DNA of 64,000 nt from Actinopolymorpha cephalotaxi (GTDB taxonomy: Bacteria > Actinomycetota > Actinomycetes > Propionibacteriales > Actinopolymorphaceae), in assembly GCF_013408535.1 (NCBI RefSeq), contig NZ_JACBZA010000001.1, positions 434,001 to 498,000 of the forward strand, read 5' to 3'. How positions within the stretch are numbered: position 1 is the stretch's first letter; each line of letters opens with the position of its first letter. Made by a program: the position numbers and the translations under genes. The notes under the pieces are model-generated. The model was not told where the DNA came from and ran no database searches. It was given only the letters and a program-made list of their open reading frames with translations. Shown here piece after piece: positions 50,901 to 58,099 of this stretch.

Positions 50901-51007
50901 CTCGCCGCCCCGCCGACGAGCGTGCCGGCCAGGTTGAGAATTCCGTTACGTGCCAGCCGTTGGATGGACGGGGTACTCGTCGTACCGGCCGTACTCACCG
51001 CACTCAC
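47906..51007 (-). CDS. Wzx-type flippase fused to a ParB-like domain and a SAM methyltransferase
   Basis: 1033 residues in one uninterrupted frame. Residues ~15-510 form a twelve- to fourteen-helix polysaccharide transporter (RLARNGILNLAGTLVGGAASIALVVVVANG at the start, QRSDIVLVAALLSPRDAAVYTAATRFLVLGQLG in the middle). A helical linker (~520-690) and an acidic low-complexity stretch (GGGEEEEEEEP, ~residue 742) follow. VLDGHHRLALLAHRG (~residue 772) is a ParB/Srx-type DGHHR motif. The end is a methyltransferase with HSYLDVACCYGWFVHQLGQRGF (~862) and DVVSCFSLLHHF. The ParB-methyltransferase unit occurs alone in actinobacterial polysaccharide loci; joined to the flippase it would place sugar or lipid methylation at the export step. 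Third gene of a pair with the Wzz protein upstream (12-base gap). Confidence 0.9.
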   Translation of the reverse strand: MSAVSTAGTTSTPSIQRLARNGILNLAGTLVGGAASIALVVVVANGVPQDVAGLLFAATSFFLIVTAISGLGTDVGLAHTIQRQLAVGSLAGAVRTVWIALRPVLGLSVVAAVAVWLAAPWLATVLGSGDGGGAASVQHGATMTAMLRVLAVSLPVATAYDTILAATQAHQTMRPNVIVEKLGRLPGQILCIAVVLLLGAGPVWLAVAWVAPYAVGLVGVAWWYRSIVAALRSAPAGDAPGEGPVDAAPAATLARDFWGFTAPRALGRICQVALQRSDIVLVAALLSPRDAAVYTAATRFLVLGQLGVQAIQQVLQPQLAALFARADLAGVRESFSASTAWLMALAWPIYLCSAVAAPVLLKVFGGGYEAGRATVVILALTMLATTATGSVDVVLLMAGRSRQSLVNNAAALVVDVVLVVVLVPRLGITGAAVAWAAALAVRNSLPMLQVRRAYGVMSFGPAVLWVAAAATLCFGVVPLLVHLVAPMNVGVVIGWLVPMCLVYAALLWKGRHHLQLGAFRTALASVPLARIGTPVRRLHGRARQTAGQGLLAGVGALRRLPLPHGARVALSTLVLRRPGLARVPLDRLLLGIQDGVPATTYAAEFDDLLWASTPIARGPHAGLLRLAADHRAHGDGELTDEAILASPYAEHARRCLRLTGRYFWATDERGVVEVARSFLARASVTDPSEDVPSPVAVGTAVGTAVATGGAATEGAAGPVPTTGSAVEAAAGPSADDGGGEEEEEEEPVRAGQSGASDPVLVAPIRDSDCFQVLDGHHRLALLAHRGAESASVKVKRVPVTTPLQDLLGQMSWIGGKKELYQPIDAPELQRSWTTVRRCTDRLSMMERRLAAEGVDGPGHSYLDVACCYGWFVHQLGQRGFAAEGIERDPLAPRLAAGIYGLDPARITTGDAVDFLRAARDAGRTWDVVSCFSLLHHFVLGRASVSAEELAGLLDSVTGRVLFLDTGQEHEAWFARSLRGWDTEHVARFLTTHTGFDRVVDLGPDEDAVAPYADNYGRHLFAGIRTAGQRDAQR

Positions 51008-51019
51008 CGCGTGTTCCCC

Positions 51020-52933
51020 CTAGGACCGTGGCCGGTCGAGTGGTTCGTCGACCGTGGTGTCCGCGGTCGGGTCCGGCGACCAGTGGTCGCCGTTGGTCGG
51101 ATGTGCTCCGGCCCGAGGTACCGCCCCGGGACGGGTCGGTTCCGGTCGTTCCGGAGCTGCCTGCCCGGACGTCGCCGGCCCCGCCGCGGGTTGCCCGGAC
51201 TCCGACGGGGCGGACGCAGGACGCGGTCCGCTCGGCCTGATCCGTCGCCGCCGGGTGGTGTCGATCACCGGTGGTGCCTCGGTGGTGCCCTTCCGGGGCA
51301 CCGGCCTGGCCCGCGCCGTACCCGCTCCGAGTCCGTCCGCCGGCAGGGCGCGGCCGTGCCCGGACCGCCCGCCGCGTGCCCTGCGTTCCCGGCGCTCCTC
51401 CCGGCGTTCCTCGCGGCGTTCGGCGCGCCGGGAGTGGCCGCCGCCGGAGCGTCGTGGCGACACCCCCTCGACCATCACCACGCCGAGCAGGCTGGCGTGG
51501 ACGTGTTCCAGTGCGGCGGTCGCGACCATCAGCTCGGTACGGGTGGTGACGCCGACCGCGCCGACGAGCACCACGCCGTCGGCCAGCGAGGCCAGCGCCT
51601 GCCCGTCGGCTCCGGCGGCCGGCGGCCCGCAGAGAATCACGTAGTCGTACCAGTCCCGCAGCCTGGCCAGGGTCGCCCGCATGGGGTCGGACAGCAGCTG
51701 GTCCATCGTCTGCCGGGCGGGATAGCCGAGCGGGAGCACGACGAGGTTGTCCTCGGGCTCCACCAGCAGTTCGGTCAGGTCGGCGATACCGGCGAGGAGT
51801 TCGGACAACCCGGGATGCTGCGAACCGCCTCCGAGGAGTAGCCGGGACACCTCGCCGGTGGTGTCGACGACCGCGACACCGAACCCCGCTCGGGCCAGGC
51901 CCACCGCGAGCCCGGCGGCTTCGGGGGCGGCGGCGATTCCGTCCGACATCCCCGTCACCGCGAGCGTCACCGGCGGGGCGTCGACGCCGGTGACGACCGA
52001 CGTGCGCAGCGCGCGGTAGGGCTCGGACAGGTCGATCGGGTCGGTGGTGGACCGGCGCAGCCGCATCCGCCGGCCGGGGCCGACCAGGCCGAGCAGCCGG
52101 ATGCCCAGATGTTCCACGTCGTAGGGGTGGTGCAGGCGCAGGTCGATCCGGGTCCGCAGCAGGGCGAGGGCGATGCCGAGCAGCAGGCCGGCGACAACGC
52201 CGGCACCGCCGAGGACGATCGCGTCGCGGAAGCCGGTGCCCGGGTCCGGCGCGGCGGAGCTGATCACCTGGCCGGGCCACTGGTCGGTGGCGGTCAGGGT
52301 GCTGGTCTCGGTCTCCAGGCTGGCGAGCTGGGAGGCCAGCGCGCTCAGGCGTTCGGCGAGATAGGCCCGCCGGGAGTCGGTCGTGTCCGACCGGCCCATC
52401 TCGTCGCTCACCTCGTTCAGCGACCGCTGGGTCTTGGCCTGCTGCTGGCGGATCTTGCCCAGCTGGGAACTGATCACGGAGTTCGCACGTCGTTCGCGGT
52501 AGGCGAGATAGGAGTCGGCGAACGCCTGCGCCCCGCGGACCGCGTCGCGTGCGGAGCCGGCGGTGTACGACACCTTCAGCACCTGGGTGTTGGTGGGGTT
52601 CTCCACGAGGACGTGGGAGCGGATCTCCTCCATGCTCTGCGCCAGGTGCAGCCGGCGGCGGACGTCGGACGCCACGCCGTTGGTGCTGACGAGCTGTGCC
52701 TCGGTCTGGAGGTTGACGAGCTGGTCGCCGCGCCCGTCGGGGGTGTACGGATTCCCCTGCAGGGGGCTCAACAGGATCGAGGCGCTCGCGGTGTAGTGCA
52801 GACCCTTGCGCAGTGCCACCCCGGCGCCGGCCGCGCCGCACACCACGCCGAGGACGATCAGGAGAGCGAGGTGGCGACGGAGTGCGTCGAGGACGAACGA
52901 CGTGAGCGCGGACGCGTTGTCGTCGTCGCGCAT
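51020..52933 (-). CDS. Wzz-type chain-length protein with degenerate BY-kinase-like domain
   Basis: 637 residues from the ATG at 52933. Two membrane helices (LALLIVLGVVCGAAGAGVAL, ~residue 21-40; DAIVLGGAGVVAGLLLGIALALL, ~residue 235-257) flank a periplasmic Wzz coiled-coil region. The cytoplasmic part (~300-490) has the fold of BY-kinases (IDLSEPYRALRTSVVTG, DYVILCGPPAAGADGQALASLADGVVLV), but the Walker A site reads TGMSDGIAAAPEA, without Gly-Lys-Ser/Thr, and the Walker A' lacks the double Asp. No Tyr cluster is present. A basic, disordered tail of ~140 residues ends it. It probably regulates chain length without ATP-dependent autophosphorylation. Confidence 0.88.
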   Translation of the reverse strand: MRDDDNASALTSFVLDALRRHLALLIVLGVVCGAAGAGVALRKGLHYTASASILLSPLQGNPYTPDGRGDQLVNLQTEAQLVSTNGVASDVRRRLHLAQSMEEIRSHVLVENPTNTQVLKVSYTAGSARDAVRGAQAFADSYLAYRERRANSVISSQLGKIRQQQAKTQRSLNEVSDEMGRSDTTDSRRAYLAERLSALASQLASLETETSTLTATDQWPGQVISSAAPDPGTGFRDAIVLGGAGVVAGLLLGIALALLRTRIDLRLHHPYDVEHLGIRLLGLVGPGRRMRLRRSTTDPIDLSEPYRALRTSVVTGVDAPPVTLAVTGMSDGIAAAPEAAGLAVGLARAGFGVAVVDTTGEVSRLLLGGGSQHPGLSELLAGIADLTELLVEPEDNLVVLPLGYPARQTMDQLLSDPMRATLARLRDWYDYVILCGPPAAGADGQALASLADGVVLVGAVGVTTRTELMVATAALEHVHASLLGVVMVEGVSPRRSGGGHSRRAERREERREERRERRARGGRSGHGRALPADGLGAGTARARPVPRKGTTEAPPVIDTTRRRRIRPSGPRPASAPSESGQPAAGPATSGQAAPERPEPTRPGAVPRAGAHPTNGDHWSPDPTADTTVDEPLDRPRS

Positions 52934-53253
52934 GAACCCCCCAACTCCACGTGCCGTGCTGGACAGACGGTAGTCCAGCGGCCGTCGTTTCGGTGTCGTT
53001 TGGAACGATTGTTGCCGGTCGGCAACGGTCGTGCGCGTCCGGGTGCTTTCCTCAATCTTCTGAGGAACAATTGGTTTATGACGCCCACAAGCGGTGGGTA
53101 GTACCTAGCTTCAGCAACGATCCGGTGTTCATGGGACCCTCTCCGCCATCACGACGTTCAACCTCGAGCCTCAGCACTTCTCCGTACCCACAAGATCGTC
53201 TTTTTCCGGACCTTTCACCACGCATCGTGCTCACAATCGTCGGGGGGGCGAAC
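52934..53253. promoter_or_regulatory. 320-base divergent region of the polysaccharide locus
   Basis: No gene is seen. It holds a perfect 16-base palindrome, GTTGCCG-gt-CGGCAAC (53011-53026), and a hairpin, TTCCTCA-atcttc-TGAGGAA (53048-53067), followed by AT-richer sequence (CAATTGGTTTATGACG) that may hold the promoter of the pssD-like gene. The palindrome lies between the divergent Wzz and PssD genes and is a likely operator. Confidence 0.5.
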
Positions 53254-53757
53254 ATGCACGTGATCAACGAGGCCGCACCGGCCGAAGAGGCGGTCACCAC
53301 GCACCCGCAGCGCCTGCTCCTGGTGGGCTCCAGCGGCGGCCACCTCGCCCAGCTCCTTGCCCTGAAGCCTTGGTGGGAAGGGCGGGAGCGCACGTGGGTG
53401 ACCTTCGCGACCCAGGACGCCAAGGCGAGACTCCGCGACGAACACGTCGCGTGGGCGTACTTCCCGACGACCCGCAATCTGCCCAACCTCGTACGCAACC
53501 TTGTGCTGGCCGTGCGCGTCATCACCCGTGAACGTCCCGAACTCGTGGTCTCGACCGGCGCGGGCGTGGCGTTCCCGTTCTTCCTGGTCGCCCGGCTGAT
53601 GCGGATCCGAACCGTCTACCTCGAGGTCTACGACCGGCTCGACAGCCGCACCCTCACCGGGCGACTGTGCCGGCCGCTGTCGTCCCTCTTCTGCGTCCAG
53701 TGGGAAGAGCAAGCCACGCTTTACAAGGGCTCCCACGTGGTGGGGACCCTCCTTTAG
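53254..53757 (+). CDS. PssD-type glycosyltransferase subunit (Alg14-like)
   Basis: 167 residues from the ATG at 53254 with GGGGGG-like sequence upstream. RLLLVGSSGGHLAQLLALKPWWEGRERTWVTF is the Alg14/PssD signature (SSGGH), followed by the membrane-associated hydrophobic segments VVSTGAGVAFPFFLVARLM and RIRTVYLEVYDRLDSRTLTGRL. With the next gene it should form a two-part GT28-like transferase at the membrane, adding a sugar to a lipid carrier. The genes are 16 bases apart. Confidence 0.9.
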   Translation: MHVINEAAPAEEAVTTHPQRLLLVGSSGGHLAQLLALKPWWEGRERTWVTFATQDAKARLRDEHVAWAYFPTTRNLPNLVRNLVLAVRVITRERPELVVSTGAGVAFPFFLVARLMRIRTVYLEVYDRLDSRTLTGRLCRPLSSLFCVQWEEQATLYKGSHVVGTLL

Positions 53758-53773
53758 AACCAGGCGGAGCAAC

Positions 53774-54277
53774 ATGCGAGTCCTCACCATGGTGGGCACC
53801 GACCACCACCCGTTCCACCGCCTCGTTCGCTGGGTCGACGAATGGAGCCGACGGTTTCCCGCCGACGACTGCATGATCCAGTACGGCACGTCCATGCCTC
53901 CCCGGCACGCCCGTGGCCTTGCCTACGTCGAACCCGGCGAGCTCAACACCTGGATGGACCAGGCGCAGGTGCTCGTGTGTCACGGCGGGCCGACCACCAT
54001 CGTCGAGGCCCGGCGTCTCGGCCGCCGGCCGATCGTCGTTCCGCGACGGGCGCGGTGGGGTGAGCACGTCGACGACCACCAGTACCTCTTCACCAACCGG
54101 CTCGCGCAGACCGGGCAGGTACTCACCGCGACCACCCAGCACGAATTCGAGATCCTGCTGGACGCGGCGCTGGCCGATCCGGCGATGGTCCGGCGCGGCG
54201 ACACCGACGACGAGCGGCAGACCGAGGCGACCGTGCAGCGGTTCGGCTCGCTGGTCGCCGGCCTCTTCCAGGCCTGA
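53774..54277 (+). CDS. PssE-type glycosyltransferase subunit (Alg13-like)
   Basis: 167 residues from the ATG at 53774 (GGCGGAG upstream). MRVLTMVGTDHHPFHRLVRWVDEW and LVCHGGPTTIVEARRLGRRPIVVPRRARWGEHVDDHQ are the Alg13/EpsE-type catalytic and nucleotide-sugar-binding parts (HGGPxTI..A...G.P.I..PR...GEHVDDHQ). It pairs with the PssD-like protein. The donor sugar is not readable. Confidence 0.9.
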   Translation: MRVLTMVGTDHHPFHRLVRWVDEWSRRFPADDCMIQYGTSMPPRHARGLAYVEPGELNTWMDQAQVLVCHGGPTTIVEARRLGRRPIVVPRRARWGEHVDDHQYLFTNRLAQTGQVLTATTQHEFEILLDAALADPAMVRRGDTDDERQTEATVQRFGSLVAGLFQA

Positions 54278-54315
54278 CCTCCGCCAGGCCTGATCCCTAC
54301 CAGGCCCGACTAGAT
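54268..54315 (+). repeat. three 16-bp imperfect tandem repeats at the PssE stop
   Basis: CCAGGCCTGACCTCCG, CCAGGCCTGATCCCTA and CCAGGCCCGACTAGAT run end to end at 54268-54315. The first contains the PssE stop codon (TGA 54275-54277) and the last overlaps the end of the convergent GT2 gene. Confidence 0.8.
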
Positions 54316-55326
54316 GCCGCGGCCGGCGGAGTTCGCCAGCCGCATCGCCCGGTCCGCGGACACAAGTCCCAGCGCGACCACGATCGCGGCGTAGGCGCGC
54401 GGGTCGCGCGGGTTGAGCCGCAGGGTGTGCCGGGCCCAGCGCAGCGCAGCTCTGCGGTCACCGATGGCGGCGTAGGCGAACGCCTTCCGGCCCTGCTGCC
54501 GTGCCTGGGCGACGGGGTCGGTACGCAGCACCTCGTGCTTGACCAGGCCGTAGTCGATGGCCTCGATGATGGTCGCCCAGCGGTCGGAGAAGTACGACTG
54601 GCTGCCCCACAACACCTTCACCAGTGGGCGTTCGACGACGGCGATCGGCCCGGCCTGCGCCGCGCGCAGGATCCAGTCGAAGTCCTCGCCGTAGCTGCCG
54701 GGGATCTTCTCGTCCACCAGCCCGATGCGTTCGCGCAGCGCCCGGGCGCGCACGAGGACCGTCGAGGGGTGCGCCTCCATCACCCGGCGGCGGGCGATCG
54801 AGGTGGCCACGACGTCGGAGGCGGCCGGCACCCGCGTGATCACCCGGTCCCCGTAGTGCACCTCGATCCCGGACACGGCCACGTCGGCCCCGGTGGCGGA
54901 CAGCTGCGCGACCTGTAGCCGCAGCTTCTCCGGCAGCCACTCGTCGTCGTCGTCGCAGAAGGCGACCAGCTCACCGGCCGCCCTGTCGATGCCGGAGTTG
55001 CGGGCGCCGGCCAGGCCGGGCGTACGGACGTTGCCGACCACCCGGACCGAGCGGGTCGGTGCGGCGCCGGCGTCCGCGTCCGGGTCCGCGTCCGGGTCCT
55101 CCTCCGGGTCCGTGGCGAGCGAGGTGTCCGGCGGCGCCTGGTCGAACACCACGACGCACTCGACCGGGCCGGCGTAGTCCTGGTCGAGGACCGCCCGCAC
55201 GGCGACGCGGAGGAGCTGGGGCCGGTCGCGGGTGGCGATGACGACCGAGACCAGCGGCATGCCCGGCGGTACGGCCGACGGCGCGGTGGTGGACGGCGCG
55301 GTGGAGGGCGTGGGCTGGGTGTCCAT
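54310..55326 (-). CDS. glycosyltransferase family 2
   Basis: 338 residues from the ATG at 55326, which shares one base with the preceding stop (TGATG). PLVSVVIATRDRPQLLRVAVRAVLDQDY is the GT2 nucleotide-sugar site; GARNSGIDRAAGELVAFCDDDDEWLPEKL contains the DxD-type metal site (~residue 125). An acidic run of DPEEDPDADPDADAG near residue 75 is an insertion in the fold. YGEDFDWILRAAQ is the usual acceptor-side motif (ED). Residues ~275-338 resemble a tetratricopeptide-like tail. It adds a sugar to the growing repeat unit. Confidence 0.9.
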   Translation of the reverse strand: MDTQPTPSTAPSTTAPSAVPPGMPLVSVVIATRDRPQLLRVAVRAVLDQDYAGPVECVVVFDQAPPDTSLATDPEEDPDADPDADAGAAPTRSVRVVGNVRTPGLAGARNSGIDRAAGELVAFCDDDDEWLPEKLRLQVAQLSATGADVAVSGIEVHYGDRVITRVPAASDVVATSIARRRVMEAHPSTVLVRARALRERIGLVDEKIPGSYGEDFDWILRAAQAGPIAVVERPLVKVLWGSQSYFSDRWATIIEAIDYGLVKHEVLRTDPVAQARQQGRKAFAYAAIGDRRAALRWARHTLRLNPRDPRAYAAIVVALGLVSADRAMRLANSAGRGI

Positions 55327-56795
55327 CAGGTGTCGCTCCGTTCGGCGTTCGCTGCGGGCGAGGCCGGCAGGCTCGCGCGGTCGAGGACCCGCTGGGTCGG
55401 ATGGGTCGGATGAGCCGGGTGAGTACGACCGGCCGCGGGAGGGCGACCTGTCCTCGCGTCGCCGACCGCGACGGTGGCGACGCGCGGTCCCGCCGCCCGG
55501 GTGAGGAGGCGGGCGCACCGGTCGAGCTCGGTGCGGGTGCTGTGCGCGAGGTCGGCGACCAGCAGCACCACGTCCGCGGCCCGGGCGAGCGCGAAGGTGT
55601 CCCTGGCATCGGGACGGCTGGTGGGCACCCGGGCGTTCACCAGTGGCTCGTCGCCGGCGGCGTGGCCGGCGGAGGCCAGTGCCGTACGCAGATGGTCGGC
55701 GACGGCGGCGGTCAGTTCGTCCGTGCAGTGCCCGGTGACGAGCACGACCGGGGGATCGGCGGCCGACGGGCCGGTCGAGGCGCCGGTCGAGTTCTTCAGG
55801 GGCTCCGCGCCGAGGATGAGGCGGACCTGGACGGCGAGCGGGTGCAGGTCGGCTGCCTCCCGGTGGCCCGCGGGACGTCGCAGGCCCCGCCGGCTCAGGA
55901 CGGCGACCGGAGCAAGGCCGGTGGCGGCGGTGACCTCGGCGACGTCGCGTACCGCCGGGCGCTTCCACTCGCGCACCGCGCCGACGGCCAGCCCGGCCGC
56001 CAGCCCGGCCATCAGCCCGGACATCGGCGGCACCTCGGGGTTGTGGCGTTCGGGCCGCTCCGGGAGGGTGGCCGACCGTACTACCGCCGCGGTGTTGGCC
56101 CCGGTGAACGCGGTCGCGGTCAGCGCGTCGTCGATCTCGCCGATCTGGGCCTGGATCTGACCGCGCGGCACCAGGTTGGCGGGCGCGGGAGAGGGGTCGT
56201 CGGAGTCGCCGTCGCGGTCGTCGTTTCGTACGCTGCCGGGCACCGGGATGTCGTCCAGCAGGTTCTGCAGGTAATGACGCCGGGAGTCCAGCGCCGTGGC
56301 CACCCGCTCGGCGCGCGCCGCCAGCACCTTCGCCCGGTAGCGGGCGAACTCCACGGCCAGCACCCGCGCTCCCTCCTGGGCTCGCCGCGGGTCGGTGTCG
56401 GTGAAGCCGATCTGGTACACCCGGGTGCTGGTGGGCACCGAGATCTCGACCCGGCCGGTGAGCGTCGCGGGGTCGGGGTGGCCGGGAAGCCGCCGGGCGA
56501 CCGCGGTGAGCACGGGTTCGGACAGCAGCAACGCGGCCTCGGTGTCCTGGGTCCACTCCCGTGGGTCGACGGCGGGCGCCGCCGGGTCGACCGAGATCGC
56601 GAGGTAGGCCGGCGTCGCCGGCGCGAACACCTCGACCGTCGACCGGTAGGTCGCCGGCGCGCGCAGCGGACCCAGCATGCCGATCGCGAACCCCACCAGG
56701 CCGAGCAGGCAGCACACCAGCCAGTGCCGGCGTACGAACCGCGAGTACCCCGACACCTCGAGCGTGTCCGGCGTGTCCGGCGAGGTGTCGCTCAC
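55326..56795 (-). CDS. second Wzz-type protein with nucleotide-binding-like domain
   Basis: 489 residues from the ATG at 56795, overlapping the kinase-like gene's stop as ATGA. Membrane helix 1 is HWLVCCLLGLVGFAIGMLGPL (~residue 24-44), and the second is short (SGLMAGLAAGLAVGAVREW, ~residue 262-280). Between them is a Wzz-like region with STVEVFAP...AYLAISVDP. The cytoplasmic part has VVLVTGHCTDELTAAVADHL (~residue 350), a position where BY-kinases have Walker A, but no Gly-Lys-Ser/Thr. Like the protein at 51020, it seems to have lost ATP binding. It ends in a Pro/Thr/His-rich tail. Confidence 0.82.
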   Translation of the reverse strand: MSDTSPDTPDTLEVSGYSRFVRRHWLVCCLLGLVGFAIGMLGPLRAPATYRSTVEVFAPATPAYLAISVDPAAPAVDPREWTQDTEAALLLSEPVLTAVARRLPGHPDPATLTGRVEISVPTSTRVYQIGFTDTDPRRAQEGARVLAVEFARYRAKVLAARAERVATALDSRRHYLQNLLDDIPVPGSVRNDDRDGDSDDPSPAPANLVPRGQIQAQIGEIDDALTATAFTGANTAAVVRSATLPERPERHNPEVPPMSGLMAGLAAGLAVGAVREWKRPAVRDVAEVTAATGLAPVAVLSRRGLRRPAGHREAADLHPLAVQVRLILGAEPLKNSTGASTGPSAADPPVVLVTGHCTDELTAAVADHLRTALASAGHAAGDEPLVNARVPTSRPDARDTFALARAADVVLLVADLAHSTRTELDRCARLLTRAAGPRVATVAVGDARTGRPPAAGRTHPAHPTHPTQRVLDRASLPASPAANAERSDT

Positions 56796-58099
56796 CGGCC
56801 CACCAGTTCGCTCAGCAACGCGATCAGCCAGGCGGTCCGGGCGCGCAACGGCCTGCCCTCGACGGGCTGGCTGGCAAGTGCGTACCGGCGGGCGAGCTCG
56901 ACGAGATAGGCCACCTGGACGGCCTCGGGATCATCACCCGGCGCACACTCGCCCGCGGCGTCCCCCGCCGACGCCCGGGTGGGTGCCCGGGTGGATGTCC
57001 CGGCAGCCCGGCCGCCGGTGAGCAGTCCGGCCCGCGCGCGTTCGGCCGCGGCCGTCTCCCCGTGCGAGCGCAGCACCGACTGCAGGCGGTAGTGCGCCAG
57101 GTCGAAGCCGAGCGGGACACCGACGGCGAAGCGTTCGAAGTCCCACAGCAGCACCTGGTCGCCGTCCCAGGCCATGTTCCACGGCGTCCAGTCTCCGTGC
57201 CACGCGCCGAACGTCAACCGCGTCGAGCCGAAGCGCCGCTCCACGGTGGCGACGACCCGAGCGAGCGCGGCCGCCTGGTCCGGGTCGGTCAACGCCGGCG
57301 GGCTGGACCGGGCGCCTTCCCAGACCAGGCTGCGGTCGAGCGGGCGGCGGCTCGTGCCGAGCCGGGTGCCGAGCTCCGCCATCGCGGCGGTGGGTACGTC
57401 CGGCCGGCTCCAGCGGGCACGGCCGGGGAGTACGGGCTCGATGACCAGCAGCTCGAGGGAACGCCACCGGCCGTGGTGCAGCACGCGGGGCGCGTGCACG
57501 AGCCGGCCGGGCGGACCGGCGGACCAGTACGCCGCCAGCGCCTCGGCCTCGCCCCGGACGAGCTCGGTGGTCACCGGCGACAACCCCACCTTCACGAAGG
57601 CGCGAGTACGGCCGTCGGGGGTGAGCACCCGCAGGATCGGCTTGCGATTGGCACGGGGCGGTCCGACGCCGACCGTGACCAGCACCTCGCTGTCCAGCAG
57701 TCGGGAGAGGTGGTCCTCGATCGACTCGACCACACGCCCGGCCGGCACGCTGATGGTGAGCCGCTCCGGGAGGAGCCGGGTGACGGCGCGGTTGCCGAGG
57801 CGGGTGCCGACCAGCCGGGCCATCGCGGCCCGGCTGTACCGCTCGCGGCGGGAGAGCCCCTGGCTGTACTTCCGGAACAGCTCGGCCGCGGCCCGGGGCG
57901 CGCCGACGGGCAGCGCAAGGCGAGGTTGACAGCGGTCCGGTAGCAGTGCGTACTCGCGTACGACCCGATGCCCGCGCGGCATCGACCCCTCGACCCGGCT
58001 GCACGCGGGGCCCGGCCACAGCATCCGGGTGGTCTCCAGGAGGGCCTCGATCGTGGTCTGGTGGCGGTCCTCGGTGGCCGGGTACGGCAGCTCGCTCAT
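56792..58099 (-). CDS. APH-like phosphotransferase within the polysaccharide operon
   Basis: 435 residues from the ATG at 58099, overlapping both neighbours by 4 bases. The N-terminal ~180 residues are an extra domain (RAVTRLLPERLTISVPAGRVVESIEDHL). The kinase part has RAFVKVGLSPVTTELVRGEAEALAAYW (Lys, Glu), LTFGAWHGDWTPWNMAWDGDQVLLWDFERF (HGDW...N and DFE metal motif, ~residue 310-340). It is complete, unlike a decayed copy. Its tight coupling with Wzy, Wzz and GT2 genes points to phosphorylation of a sugar or the lipid carrier intermediate rather than antibiotic resistance. Confidence 0.82.
   Translation of the reverse strand: MSELPYPATEDRHQTTIEALLETTRMLWPGPACSRVEGSMPRGHRVVREYALLPDRCQPRLALPVGAPRAAAELFRKYSQGLSRRERYSRAAMARLVGTRLGNRAVTRLLPERLTISVPAGRVVESIEDHLSRLLDSEVLVTVGVGPPRANRKPILRVLTPDGRTRAFVKVGLSPVTTELVRGEAEALAAYWSAGPPGRLVHAPRVLHHGRWRSLELLVIEPVLPGRARWSRPDVPTAAMAELGTRLGTSRRPLDRSLVWEGARSSPPALTDPDQAAALARVVATVERRFGSTRLTFGAWHGDWTPWNMAWDGDQVLLWDFERFAVGVPLGFDLAHYRLQSVLRSHGETAAAERARAGLLTGGRAAGTSTRAPTRASAGDAAGECAPGDDPEAVQVAYLVELARRYALASQPVEGRPLRARTAWLIALLSELVGR

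Noticed and set aside
47954-51841. 1295-codon plus-strand frame opposite the flippase fusion and Wzz genes
   Set aside because: It spans two genes and their gap, has no recognisable domain and is rich in Arg, Gly and His, as expected for an antisense frame in GC-rich DNA.
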